A stretch of 19,707 nt of DNA from Sideroxydans lithotrophicus (GTDB lineage: Bacteria; Pseudomonadota; Gammaproteobacteria; Burkholderiales; Sulfuriferulaceae), in the NCBI GenBank assembly GCA_022736605.1, contig DZDB01000003.1:4826-24532 (forward strand), read 5' to 3'. The translations under genes and the position numbers were made by a program. Below, piece by piece: positions 6,940 through 14,787 of this stretch. How positions within the stretch are numbered: position 1 is the stretch's first letter; the number at the start of each line of letters is the position of its first letter. The notes beneath the pieces were generated by a model, which did not search any database, had not been told where the DNA came from, and saw nothing but the letters and a program-made list of their open reading frames with translations.

Positions 6940-7199
6940 ATACGATTGAACTAATGCGCGACAAGCTGGCCTCATTGCAAGCAACGCATCTGGATATCGA
7001 GGATGAAAGTGCGCAACACGCGGGCCATGCAGGCGCAAAAAGTGGTGGCGGGCACTATCGCATGCACATTGTTTCAAGCGTTTTTTCGGGCAAAAATACG
7101 CTTGCCCGCCACCGCTTGATATACGATGCATTGGGCAGCATGATGTACAAAGACATTCATGCGCTCACAATATTGGCACACACGCCCGACGAACTTTAA
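6936..7199 (+). CDS. bolA: BolA family protein
   Basis: BolA proteins bind monothiol glutaredoxins through a shared iron-sulfur cluster and act in iron-sulfur trafficking, morphology and stress responses. The 87-residue product follows the BolA1 pattern: an N-terminal helix (MNTIELMRDKLASLQ), the DESAQHAGHAG loop corresponding to DESYRHN in E. coli BolA, HYRMHIVSSVFSGKNTLARH, the RHRLIYDALG helix, and the invariant-type DIHALTI near the end. It is shorter than E. coli BolA because it lacks the C-terminal tail. ATG 6936 overlaps the yciI stop by four bases (ATGA), indicating translational coupling. The ppiC-like gene follows after 43 bases. Confidence 0.93.
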   Translation: MNTIELMRDKLASLQATHLDIEDESAQHAGHAGAKSGGGHYRMHIVSSVFSGKNTLARHRLIYDALGSMMYKDIHALTILAHTPDEL

Positions 7200-7242
7200 A
7201 TGTTTTAACCTGGAACACCCTCAAACCAACAAAGGATTTCCC

Positions 7243-8085
7243 ATGCAATTGAAAAAAATCGCTGCTGCTTCATTATGTGTTGTTGGCCTGACTGCCTTAA
7301 CCGGTTGTAATGCGGCCGATGACACCAGCAAAACACCTGCCGCAGCAAAAACCGCTGCGCCATTTGATTCGACCAAACCGGTAGCCATAGTAAATGGGGT
7401 CGCCATTCCTCAAAGCCAATTTAGCGTATTGAAGCAGGAACGTGTGGCACAAGGCCAGCCAGACAATGCACAAACTACCGCTGCATTGCGTGACAGTCTG
7501 ATCAACGCAGAGATTCTCTCGCAAGCAGCGGTCAGCAAAGGACTGGACAAGGATCCCGCCATGCAGGCACGATTGGCGCTGGCAAAAACTGAGTTACTGG
7601 CCAAAGCCTATCTGGCTGACTACGTCAAATCACACCCAATCAGCGAACAGGCTTTAAAAGCTGAATATGACAAAGTCAAATCACAAATGGGTGGTAAGGA
7701 GTATGAAGTACGTCACATTCTGGTGCCAACAGAAGCCGAGGCGAACAAAATCATTGGTGAGTTAAACAAAAAAGCCAAATTTGAAGACCTCGCCAAGAAA
7801 TATTCCAAAGATGCATCCGCAGCCAATGGCGGCTTGATTGGTTGGGCAGCGCCCGGCAATCTGGTTCCTGAATTTTCCAACGCCATGATTCATCTGAAAA
7901 AAGGCGAATACACCAAAACGCCAGTACAAACCAAATTTGGCTGGCATGTGATTCGGGTTGATGGTGTGCGCGATCTGAAGCTACCGCCGCTGGATCAGGT
8001 CAAAGATCAGCTGCGTGCTGACATGGAACAGCAAATGGTCAAGGCTGACATTGTCAAGCTACGCGCAGCAGCAAAAGTTGAATAA
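7243..8085 (+). CDS. Parvulin-type peptidyl-prolyl isomerase, predicted lipoprotein
   Basis: This enzyme is predicted to catalyse cis-trans isomerisation of X-Pro bonds and assist folding of exported proteins. The N-terminus MQLKKIAAASLCVVGLTALTGC contains a lipobox ending at Cys22, so the mature protein is probably anchored to a membrane facing the periplasm. After a low-complexity Ala/Thr/Lys linker come an N-terminal SurA-like helical region and a parvulin domain (about residues 150-245) with EYEVRHILV (Arg157, His158), FEDLAKKYSKD, NGGLIGW and FGWHVI (His235). The total length is 280 residues. I chose ATG 7243 because AAAGGA lies just upstream and the signal peptide starts there. A strong terminator follows 20 bases after the stop, so this is the last gene of the yciB-yciI-bolA run. 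Confidence 0.92.
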   Translation: MQLKKIAAASLCVVGLTALTGCNAADDTSKTPAAAKTAAPFDSTKPVAIVNGVAIPQSQFSVLKQERVAQGQPDNAQTTAALRDSLINAEILSQAAVSKGLDKDPAMQARLALAKTELLAKAYLADYVKSHPISEQALKAEYDKVKSQMGGKEYEVRHILVPTEAEANKIIGELNKKAKFEDLAKKYSKDASAANGGLIGWAAPGNLVPEFSNAMIHLKKGEYTKTPVQTKFGWHVIRVDGVRDLKLPPLDQVKDQLRADMEQQMVKADIVKLRAAAKVE

Positions 8086-8100
8086 TCAACCCGGCCAGAA

Positions 8101-8132
8101 AGAAGAGCGCGGCTGTCCGCGCTTTTTTTTTT
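8101..8132 (+). terminator. Intrinsic terminator after the PpiC-type gene
   Basis: A 7-bp GC-rich stem, AGCGCGG (8106-8112) pairing with CCGCGCT (8117-8123) around a CTGT loop, is followed directly by nine T residues (8124-8132). A-rich bases before the stem can pair with the first T residues and lengthen it. This is a textbook Rho-independent terminator and separates the yciB-bolA-ppiC run from the hfq-like gene. Confidence 0.93.
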
Positions 8133-8171
8133 GTAATTTTGGGTGTTCGGCGACGAAGCTATTCGAAAAAC

Positions 8172-8199
8172 TTTACAATTGCATGTATCAAAGTACTAT
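8172..8199 (+). promoter_or_regulatory. Candidate sigma-70 promoter for the hfq-like gene
   Basis: TTTACA (8172-8177, five of six matches to the -35 consensus) is separated by 16 bases from TACTAT (8194-8199, four of six for -10). Start of transcription would be near 8206, giving a leader of about 54 bases. The -10 lies between GTATCA (8185-8190) and TGATAC (8202-8207), a 6-bp inverted repeat that could be an operator. Confidence 0.55.
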
Positions 8200-8259
8200 C
8201 CTGATACCGTAAGCACACTCACAATGACAATTGCAAAAGCAGTAGCACAAGAGGTTAAT

Positions 8260-8514
8260 ATGAGCGAAAAAGATCGGCAAAATTTACAGGATCAGTTTCT
8301 CAACGCACTCCGCAAAGAGCACATGCCTGTTTCAGTATTTTTGGTAAATGGCATCAAGCTGGTGGGAAAGATTGAATCTTTCGATCAGTACATGGTGATG
8401 TTGAAAGGCCATGACAATGTCAGCCAGGCTATTTTCAAACACGCAATCTCCACGGTCTCGCCTTCACGCCAGATCAATATTGAAACCAAACCTGATAAAC
8501 CCAATACGGTTTAG
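8260..8514 (+). CDS. hfq: Divergent Hfq-like RNA chaperone
   Basis: Hfq is the hexameric Sm-fold RNA chaperone that pairs small RNAs with mRNAs. The 84-residue product has the Sm1 block FLNALRKEHMPVSVFLVNGI and the Sm2 block FKHAISTVSPSR. The proximal uridine pocket is kept: Gln10, Gln43, Tyr44 (Phe42 in E. coli), Lys60 and His61. It departs from standard Hfq in several ways: Tyr25 is Phe27, Gln33 is Val35, the rim Arg17 and Arg19 are Lys19 and His21, Tyr55 is Phe59, and two residues are inserted before Sm2 (KGHDNVSQ against KNTVSQ). The C-terminal tail is short. ATG 8260 has AAGAGG just upstream. The usual neighbour hflX is absent, and the gene stands alone between a terminator and its own promoter. 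A second Hfq copy is therefore possible; that is inference. Confidence 0.88.
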   Translation: MSEKDRQNLQDQFLNALRKEHMPVSVFLVNGIKLVGKIESFDQYMVMLKGHDNVSQAIFKHAISTVSPSRQINIETKPDKPNTV

Positions 8515-8631
8515 CATCTCGCACTCAACTTATAGCGCCCCTGACAATTCGTGGTAAATAGATTGAAGTTTTAATATTTCCAGACCGTTAATACAAAAAC
8601 AAATAACAACAATCAAGCACAGGAGCATGGC

Positions 8632-9504
8632 ATGCGATGGAGATCAAACTGCTTAACTTTGTTGTTCACCTGGTTAATCGTCGGTTGTGGCCTGCACAAT
8701 GCGTTAGCGGATGAGGCACGCCTCACTTTAAAGAATGGCTTGATTGCCACAGCAGCCTACAAAGCAGGCAATCCAGAACTGCCCGCCGTATTGATCCTGC
8801 ATGGTTTTTTGCAAACACGTGATTTTCCCACTGTATATCAATTAGCCGGGAGCCTGTCCGATAGCGGCTACACGGTACTAAGCCCCAATCTCAGCCTGGG
8901 CATTTCAAGGCGAAATAAAAGCCTTGCCTGTGAAGCCATCCATACCCACAACATGCTGGATGACCTCGGTGAAATTGACAACTGGGTTAACTGGCTGGTG
9001 AGCAAAGGCCACAATCAGATTGTTTTGATTGGGCACAGTTATGGCAGTTTGATGTTAGTTGCTTACCTTTCCAGCCACCCCAATCCTGCGGTAAAAAAGC
9101 TCATTGCTATCAGTCTTGTCGACGCACAGATTGATATGAATGCACAACACCTGGAAAAAGCAAAACTGGATTTACAGCGCAGACTCAAAAATCATGATGC
9201 CTCATTGCTTAACTACCCACTCTCGTTTTGCAAAAAATACCCCACCTCTGCACAAAACTATTTATCGTATGCAGACTGGCAACAGCCGCGCGTCATACAG
9301 GCACTCTCTGATTTAAAAGTGCCCACCACCCTCATCATGGGCAGTGCAGATACCCGCCTTGGCCCAGGGTGGTTGTCGGCCCTCAAAAAAGCGGTTCCAT
9401 CGCTGGTGTTGGTCAAAGGCGCCGATCATTTCATGAGCGGCGAGTACGAGTTTGATTTGCTTGACGCTGTTCTGGCTGCGTTACGCACACCTCAAACAAG
9501 ATAA
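8632..9504 (+). CDS. Exported alpha/beta-hydrolase
   Basis: A 290-residue alpha/beta-hydrolase fold enzyme of unknown substrate. The predicted catalytic triad is Ser136 in GHSYGS, Asp240 in MGSADTR and His266 in GADHFM; the oxyanion segment is LHGFLQT (residues 56-62). The N-terminus (MRWRSNCLTLLFTWLIVGCG) is a signal peptide. It could be cleaved after ALA at residue 26, but IVGC ending at Cys19 also fits a lipobox, so the protein may be either soluble periplasmic or a lipoprotein. Four cysteines including Cys100 and Cys200 leave room for a disulfide. AGGAG at 8621-8625 is well placed for ATG 8632. The GGDEF/EAL gene starts eight bases after the stop, so the two are probably co-transcribed. 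It could be an esterase or a peptidase-like hydrolase; I cannot decide. Confidence 0.85.
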   Translation: MRWRSNCLTLLFTWLIVGCGLHNALADEARLTLKNGLIATAAYKAGNPELPAVLILHGFLQTRDFPTVYQLAGSLSDSGYTVLSPNLSLGISRRNKSLACEAIHTHNMLDDLGEIDNWVNWLVSKGHNQIVLIGHSYGSLMLVAYLSSHPNPAVKKLIAISLVDAQIDMNAQHLEKAKLDLQRRLKNHDASLLNYPLSFCKKYPTSAQNYLSYADWQQPRVIQALSDLKVPTTLIMGSADTRLGPGWLSALKKAVPSLVLVKGADHFMSGEYEFDLLDAVLAALRTPQTR

Positions 9505-9512
9505 ATCGATTG

Positions 9513-11768
9513 ATGCCTTTTCCTAAGCCTCCCTACTCCATTACACAGTACGCTGTCGGGTTTTCTATTGTATTGGCGCTTATTTTACTGGCCATTTCAA
9601 CCTGGACATTCAGTGCGCTCAACCGGGTAGACCAACAGATAACCGCAACCAACCAGCAGGCTGCAAAAACCGAATTGACAGAAGCCATCGCTGAAGTCCG
9701 TCGCAAGGCTGAGCGAAACGCCCGCGAAATTGCCAATTGGGATGAAACCCGGCAGCAATTGGCCAACCCGGTGTATTACGTTTATTGGCGCACCGCTCGT
9801 ATCCGCGAATCCGGACTGATTTCCAACACAATTGAAGCCGTAGAGTTATACGGTGCCAACAAAAAAGCAATCAGCGCCCCTTTAGCCATCAGCCGCATGC
9901 CAGCTGTTATACCCGGGCAGCCACTACCCAGTGCGCTCATCAAGAATGATGCTGGCAATATCCTGTTTTATTACTTTTTCCCAATCTATGCAGATGAAGC
10001 CCAGCAGATTCTGCTGGGTTATGGCGGCCTGAGAATGAACTTTATGACCGAACTGACGCGTTTGCATGGTTTCCGCAACATTGACCTTCATTCGGTTCGA
10101 CTCAGCATTCCTTCGCATCAGTATCTCGACACGTCCCAGACATTCAGTGCAATTCACTACAAGCCATTGAAGAATTCGGCCTCAGATGCGCTGCGGGAAA
10201 TCATTCTGGCGGTCATGCTCCGCTTTTCCCTGGTCTTGATCGCCACAGTCTCACTGGCTTACTGGCTGATTATCTGGCGAGTGGCGAGACCGCTGCAAAG
10301 CATGAGCCGTTATATTGATGAATTGCACAGCGGACGCCAGTTTGCTTCGCAGATTGTCTTGCCCGGAAAATGGGGCGTTGCTGAATTGGAAAAAGTACGG
10401 ATTTCGTTGACGGACTATCATAGCCGTCTGATCGATGCGCAAATGAATCTGGAAAACAAAAACCAGGAATTTTGGGATCAGGCGCACCGCGACACTTTAA
10501 CCGGCATCTACAATCGCCGTGCTTTTGACAAAGACTGGGATCTGTTATTCGCACCTGGCATGATCAAACGCGCACGCAGCGTAGCGTTTATCCTGTTTGA
10601 TTGCGACCACTTCAAACCCATCAATGATACCTACGGTCACCAGGTTGGCGATCTGGTCTTGCGTGGCATTGCCGAGTCATTGAACATGGCGCTACGCTCG
10701 GGCGATAAATTGTATCGTCTGGGTGGAGATGAATTTGCCACGCTCTTGTACGATGCTGAATTAACCCAAGCGCGCCTGATTGCCGAACGCTGTCAGGACT
10801 TGCTGACAAGACGCGATTTCACTCAGCACGGCGTCATGGAGCCGGTTCATATCAGTATTGGCATCGCCTATTCATCAGACGGGGATGTCAATACGCTGGG
10901 CAAACTACACAAACAGGCCGATATCGCCATGTACTCGGCAAAGCGTCCTGGTCGTAACAAAATAGCAGTGTATTCCCAGGAACTATCCACTGCGGGCATG
11001 ACCACCCTGGTTGCCAACAAGGAAACCAGCGCGGTATTTCAGGCCATCGCAGCACCCCATTTACTGGAAATTCATTATCAACCGGTCGTTAATCTTGCTA
11101 CCCATAAAGTGGATTATCACGAAGCCTTGGTACGCATACGCCATGGCGAAAAACTGATTTATCCATTCGAGATATTCCCGGTCGTCGAAGCCAGACGGCT
11201 CGAGGTCGAGTTTGACATGGTGGTTATCGGTCGCGTTGAAGAAGCCCTGGCGGGTAAATTGCTGCCTCACAGCGGTGGTGTATCAATCAATCTTTCCGGT
11301 CCGTCAATCATAAATCCTGATATCCATGCCAGGTTACTACAACTCGCACCCCATATTGCCTATTACAAACTGGTGCTGGAGATCACCGAGACGGCGCTGA
11401 TTACTCAAATAGAACAGGCCACGATTAACCTTAACCAGTTACGGCAAGCCGGCTTTCATATCGCCCTCGATGATTTTGGCAGCGGCTATTCATCGCTCGG
11501 TTACCTTTCATCCATGCCAGTTGATACGGTTAAATTTGATATTTCGATGATTCGTCAGCTGATTGGTCAGGATCGTCAAAGTAAAGTGGTCAAAGACATG
11601 GTGCGCATGATTCAGGACGCAGGCTATCAGTTGGTCGCAGAGGGCGTTGAAACCGAACTGATCATGGAAAAAGTGAGCGAAGCGGGATTCACCCATGCGC
11701 AGGGCTATTGGTATGGCCGCCCTGCCGTACTCTCGCCTATCCGAGGTAATCCATTAATGTCTACCTGA
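9513..11768 (+). CDS. Membrane-bound CHASE4-like/GGDEF/EAL cyclic-di-GMP enzyme
   Basis: A bifunctional-looking cyclic-di-GMP protein of 751 residues. A membrane helix at about 10-35 and a second at about 235-257 flank a periplasmic sensor whose IANWDETRQQL stretch suggests CHASE4. A short HAMP-like segment (RPLQSMSRYIDELHSG) leads to the GGDEF domain, where FDCDHFKPINDTYGHQVGD and GGDEF at 404-408 are intact and an inhibitory-site RxxD lies at 395-398. The EAL domain has EAL at 537-539, INLSGPS, LEITETAL, DDFGSGYSSLGYL, VKFDISM, VAEGVETE and AQGYWYGRP, so all the expected metal and catalytic positions appear present. Both synthesis and hydrolysis are possible; net activity is unknown. ATG 9513 is preferred to TTG 9510. 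The last 15 bases overlap the end of the opposite-strand UbiB-like gene. Confidence 0.93.
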   Translation: MPFPKPPYSITQYAVGFSIVLALILLAISTWTFSALNRVDQQITATNQQAAKTELTEAIAEVRRKAERNAREIANWDETRQQLANPVYYVYWRTARIRESGLISNTIEAVELYGANKKAISAPLAISRMPAVIPGQPLPSALIKNDAGNILFYYFFPIYADEAQQILLGYGGLRMNFMTELTRLHGFRNIDLHSVRLSIPSHQYLDTSQTFSAIHYKPLKNSASDALREIILAVMLRFSLVLIATVSLAYWLIIWRVARPLQSMSRYIDELHSGRQFASQIVLPGKWGVAELEKVRISLTDYHSRLIDAQMNLENKNQEFWDQAHRDTLTGIYNRRAFDKDWDLLFAPGMIKRARSVAFILFDCDHFKPINDTYGHQVGDLVLRGIAESLNMALRSGDKLYRLGGDEFATLLYDAELTQARLIAERCQDLLTRRDFTQHGVMEPVHISIGIAYSSDGDVNTLGKLHKQADIAMYSAKRPGRNKIAVYSQELSTAGMTTLVANKETSAVFQAIAAPHLLEIHYQPVVNLATHKVDYHEALVRIRHGEKLIYPFEIFPVVEARRLEVEFDMVVIGRVEEALAGKLLPHSGGVSINLSGPSIINPDIHARLLQLAPHIAYYKLVLEITETALITQIEQATINLNQLRQAGFHIALDDFGSGYSSLGYLSSMPVDTVKFDISMIRQLIGQDRQSKVVKDMVRMIQDAGYQLVAEGVETELIMEKVSEAGFTHAQGYWYGRPAVLSPIRGNPLMST
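10000..10018. repeat. Perfect 9-bp inverted repeat inside the GGDEF/EAL gene
   Basis: CCCAGCAGA (10000-10008) and TCTGCTGGG (10010-10018) are exact reverse complements around a single T. One G-T and one A-T pair extend it outward (9998-10020). It falls in the sensor-domain coding region (EAQQILLGYGG). As RNA it could form a stable hairpin, but only two T residues follow, so it is not a normal terminator. Confidence 0.75.
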
Positions 11769-13415
11769 GCGCCAGATCGAAAAAATAACCCAAAGGCTAT
11801 TCAGAAACGCGAGCAAGAAACCCAGAATACCGAGAAACCGCCAACCCTCCACCGTCATCACAATCGATGAGCCAATCACCAGAGACGCAGTCAAAATACC
11901 CATGGTGATGCGGCTGCTGGCGCGATCAAGTTGCTGTCCAAACTGATCGAGCCGTTTCAGGTCCAGATCAATTCGCAAGCGTCCGCGTCGCGCTTCGCGC
12001 ATTAGGCGTGCCAGATCACGCGGCAACCCGCCCACGACTTCCAGCGCCTCTTTGAGGCTTTTACGGCCACGCTTGATCAACGCCGCAGGCTGGTACCGCT
12101 GGGCGATCACACTGCGCACAAAGGGCGTCAGATGATCCACCATATGAAATGTCGGATCGAGCTGCTGGCCTAAGCCTTCCAGCGTAATCAGAGCCTTGAA
12201 CAGCAAGGCCAGATCGGCGGGTAGAACCAGTGCATTGTCGCGGATGATGGCAGTAATATCCGTGAGCAGGGCACCCAGCTTGACATCCTTGAGCTGCAGA
12301 TTGTCATAGCTGAAAACCAGTTCGGATACGTCATAAGCCAGTCGGGTCTCGTCCACTTCATCGTTCCCGGTCCAGTCCAGCAACACCGTCAGCATGCCCT
12401 CCTCATCCTTGCGTGCCAGCGCATCGAGCAAATCCACAATCTGGTTGCGTCGATATTCGGTGAGCCGTCCTACCATCCCAAAATCGATGATACCGACCGT
12501 ATTTCCCGGCAGGTAAATCACATTCCCGGGATGCGGATCTGCATGAAAATAGCCATGCACCAGAATCATTTTCAGTACTGCATCGGCACCGCGTGCAGCC
12601 AGCACCTGCAAATCCAGGCCGGCCGCAACGGCATCCTTCAGATGCGTGCCTGGGATACCCAGCAGCTCTTCCTGCACGTTTAAAATTTCGCTGGTGTGCT
12701 CCCAGTAAACACGCGGGATATGAACACTCGCGTCACCCACAAAATTGGTTCTGAAACGGTCAATATTGTGCGCTTCCATCAGCAAATCCAGCTCACGCCG
12801 CAACGAGCGCCTGAATTGCGCCAGCATCATGACTGGCTGATAGCGATGCACATCCGGAATCTCATGCTCCGCCAGGCGCGCAAGATGCTGCATGATGCGC
12901 AAATCCGCTTCAATTTTTTTCTCAATGTCGGGGCGGCGTATTTTAAGAATGACCGGCGTGCCATCTGCCAGTCTGGCGCGATGCACCTGCGCGACTGAAG
13001 CCGCCGCAAATGGAACTGGATCAAAATCTTTAAAAGCTTCATTCACCGACCTACCGAGTGCGGCCTGAAGATACGGCGCCAGCACCATAAAATCGACCGG
13101 TGGTACATGCGACTGCAGCTTTTCAAATTCTGCAATCCAGACCGGTGGAAAAATATCCACCCGGGTTGCAAACAACTGCCCGAGTTTAACGAAAGTAGGA
13201 CCCAACTCCTCCATTGCTCGGCGCACACGCACAGCAGGATCGAGCTGGTCAATCTCGGAGGTGGTTTGCCAGTGCAACATTCGCCCGGCACGTTCAAGTA
13301 CCGTGCCAATCCCCAGCACACGCACCATATCCCCCCAGCCATAGCGGATCATGATGGTGGCAATTTCGTGCAACCGGGGTAGATCACGTACGACGCTTAT
13401 TGTCTCCCACAACAT
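11754..13415 (-). CDS. AarF/UbiB-family (ABC1) atypical kinase-like protein
   Basis: Members of this family support ubiquinone biosynthesis, apparently as ATPases acting on lipid precursors at the inner membrane. The 553-residue product has the KxGQ motif (Lys77 to Gln80 in FVKLGQLFATR), the Ala-rich loop AAASVAQVH (about 137-145), the putative nucleotide-binding lysine in VILKIRRP (Lys158), HADPHPGN at 291-298 and the DFG-type motif IIDFGMVG (Asp311). Two hydrophobic helices at the C-terminus (MGILTASLVIGSSIVMTVEG and FLGILGFLLAFLNSLWVIFS) anchor it. It sits away from the usual ubiE-ubiJ genes and next to a coiled-coil protein, so it may be a second AarF-type paralogue, not UbiB itself. No strong Shine-Dalgarno precedes ATG 13415. 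Its end overlaps the GGDEF/EAL gene by 15 bases. Confidence 0.92.
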   Translation of the reverse strand: MLWETISVVRDLPRLHEIATIMIRYGWGDMVRVLGIGTVLERAGRMLHWQTTSEIDQLDPAVRVRRAMEELGPTFVKLGQLFATRVDIFPPVWIAEFEKLQSHVPPVDFMVLAPYLQAALGRSVNEAFKDFDPVPFAAASVAQVHRARLADGTPVILKIRRPDIEKKIEADLRIMQHLARLAEHEIPDVHRYQPVMMLAQFRRSLRRELDLLMEAHNIDRFRTNFVGDASVHIPRVYWEHTSEILNVQEELLGIPGTHLKDAVAAGLDLQVLAARGADAVLKMILVHGYFHADPHPGNVIYLPGNTVGIIDFGMVGRLTEYRRNQIVDLLDALARKDEEGMLTVLLDWTGNDEVDETRLAYDVSELVFSYDNLQLKDVKLGALLTDITAIIRDNALVLPADLALLFKALITLEGLGQQLDPTFHMVDHLTPFVRSVIAQRYQPAALIKRGRKSLKEALEVVGGLPRDLARLMREARRGRLRIDLDLKRLDQFGQQLDRASSRITMGILTASLVIGSSIVMTVEGWRFLGILGFLLAFLNSLWVIFSIWRSGRH

Positions 13416-13443
13416 ATTTTTATCTTTTTAACCTTGATTGAAT

Positions 13444-14097
13444 TTATTTTGATCTGTTGCGTAGCGCCTCACCCACGCCGGTCAGCACGCCACCAGTAAA
13501 CTGGACGACGCGCCCGGCAATGTCCCGGCTACCCTGCTCCAATTTTATTTTACCTGTGTGCGCAACGCCATGCGCCTGTTCAGACAGCTTTGCCAGCGTT
13601 GCTAACGCCTGTCCACCAGCATCGGTACCTGTATGAGTGAGATGCGCTGACAAGCTGCTCATTTCAGTTTTGATTACACCACTGGATTGATCAGCAGTCT
13701 TTCTGAGTGTTTCGACCAGGCTTTTTTCCAGATCACGCAGCGTTTCCAGCGACTGTTTCAATTCTCCTTCGCGAAATTCCTTGCCATTTGCAATACTCTC
13801 TTCCACGCTCAACTGGATGCGCTGCGCAAATTTGACCAAGGCGCTATCCATCCCACCTACCGCCTCACGCAATGCCTGCGCGATCTCTCCACCGCGCTGC
13901 GCGAGACCCAACTGGACGCCATCCGTAACAGAACTCAGCACGCTCCTGATTTCACTCAGACTGACATCCCTCTGCTCAATCGCCTTGAGCGTAATCGCAT
14001 GCACCCGTGCACCGATATCCTGAGTTTCCACACTGGCCAAGCGGGCATCCTCCTGAAGGGTAACCAACTTGTCTGCAAACGCATCATTCGCACGCAT
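13444..14097 (-). CDS. Coiled-coil, phasin-like protein of unknown function
   Basis: I do not recognise a named family with confidence. The 217-residue product is almost entirely helical, with heptad-like spacing and almost no Cys, Trp or Tyr. Stretches such as DVSLSEIRSVLSSVTDGVQL, ALREAVGGMDSALVKFAQRI and QSLETLRDLEKSLVETLRKT suggest an amphipathic coiled coil as in phasins or apolipoprotein-like proteins. The C-terminus is Gly-rich (VVQFTGGVLTGVGEALRNRSK) and could insert into or lie on a membrane. GAGG (complement of 14104-14107) is spaced six bases from ATG 14097 and only three from ATG 14100, so I chose 14097. The UbiB-like gene follows after 28 bases, so the pair probably forms one transcript. 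A lipid or membrane role alongside UbiB is inference. Confidence 0.8.
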   Translation of the reverse strand: MRANDAFADKLVTLQEDARLASVETQDIGARVHAITLKAIEQRDVSLSEIRSVLSSVTDGVQLGLAQRGGEIAQALREAVGGMDSALVKFAQRIQLSVEESIANGKEFREGELKQSLETLRDLEKSLVETLRKTADQSSGVIKTEMSSLSAHLTHTGTDAGGQALATLAKLSEQAHGVAHTGKIKLEQGSRDIAGRVVQFTGGVLTGVGEALRNRSK

Positions 14098-14200
14098 CAT
14101 TCACCTCAATTGCTAATTTGACACTTTGATCTTAGGTAAAAATACGCCATATCCGCAGTTTTTCTTTACCCGGCTTTGAATTTCGACTAAATTTTGTCCC

Positions 14201-14725
14201 ATGCGTCTACTTCTTACCTTGTTTGTCAGCAGCGTATTGATTACGTTCCAGCCTGCCTGCGCAGAAGGCTTGGCAGACAATACGGCATCTGACACCCTGA
14301 CCAACGCCAAGCCGCAGCCTGAAGGCATGCGTGCTGATCTGCTTTTTTATGCGGTCAGCCTGGTCGACACCGCGTATAAATTCGGTGGACAATTACCGCA
14401 GAGCGGCCTGGATTGCAGTGGCTTCGTGCGCTACGTTTTTCAGCAAGCCGCCCATATACATCTGCCGCGTACTGCTAAAGACATCAGCGAGATGGGTGAA
14501 AGCATTTCTGAAACCCAACTCCGCCCCGGCGATCTGGTTTTTTTCAATACCATGAAACGCGCTTTTTCACATGTAGGTATCTATCTCGGCAATAACCGCT
14601 TCATTCATGCTGCCAGCAGCAAAACCGGCAAGGTCATGATCTCAGACATGAACGACGCATACTGGGTTAAGCATTATGAGGGCAGTCGCCGCATTGCCAC
14701 GGTGCTCGCAACCAGTAGCAACTGA
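14201..14725 (+). CDS. Exported NlpC/P60-family cysteine peptidase
   Basis: NlpC/P60 enzymes cut peptidoglycan stem peptides, typically between D-Glu and diaminopimelate. The 174-residue product has a Sec signal peptide (MRLLLTLFVSSVLITFQPACA) and then one NlpC/P60 domain. The catalytic Cys72 lies in LDCSGFVRYVF, His124 in FSHVGIYLG and His136 in NRFIHAAS; the LRPGDLVFF segment before the first His is typical. There is no SH3 or LysM domain, so it is the minimal Spr/NlpC-like form, and a Cys at residue 20 lacks a good lipobox. It is divergent from the coiled-coil gene, with a consensus TTGACA at 14118-14123 but no convincing -10. The hybrid kinase gene begins 62 bases downstream. I see no strong Shine-Dalgarno. 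Confidence 0.93.
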   Translation: MRLLLTLFVSSVLITFQPACAEGLADNTASDTLTNAKPQPEGMRADLLFYAVSLVDTAYKFGGQLPQSGLDCSGFVRYVFQQAAHIHLPRTAKDISEMGESISETQLRPGDLVFFNTMKRAFSHVGIYLGNNRFIHAASSKTGKVMISDMNDAYWVKHYEGSRRIATVLATSSN

Positions 14726-14787
14726 ACCATCAACATTTTGTACCAAGCACTCAACCCCTGCTGGTCAATGCACGATCGAACCCCACA

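Noticed and set aside
8563..8592. TTGAAG and GTTAAT ahead of the alpha/beta-hydrolase as a promoter
   Set aside because: The spacing is 18 bases and both matches are weak in an AT-rich stretch; not strong enough to list.
14118..14146. Consensus TTGACA upstream of the NlpC/P60 gene
   Set aside because: No hexamer resembling TATAAT lies at 16-18 bases, so I did not call a promoter.
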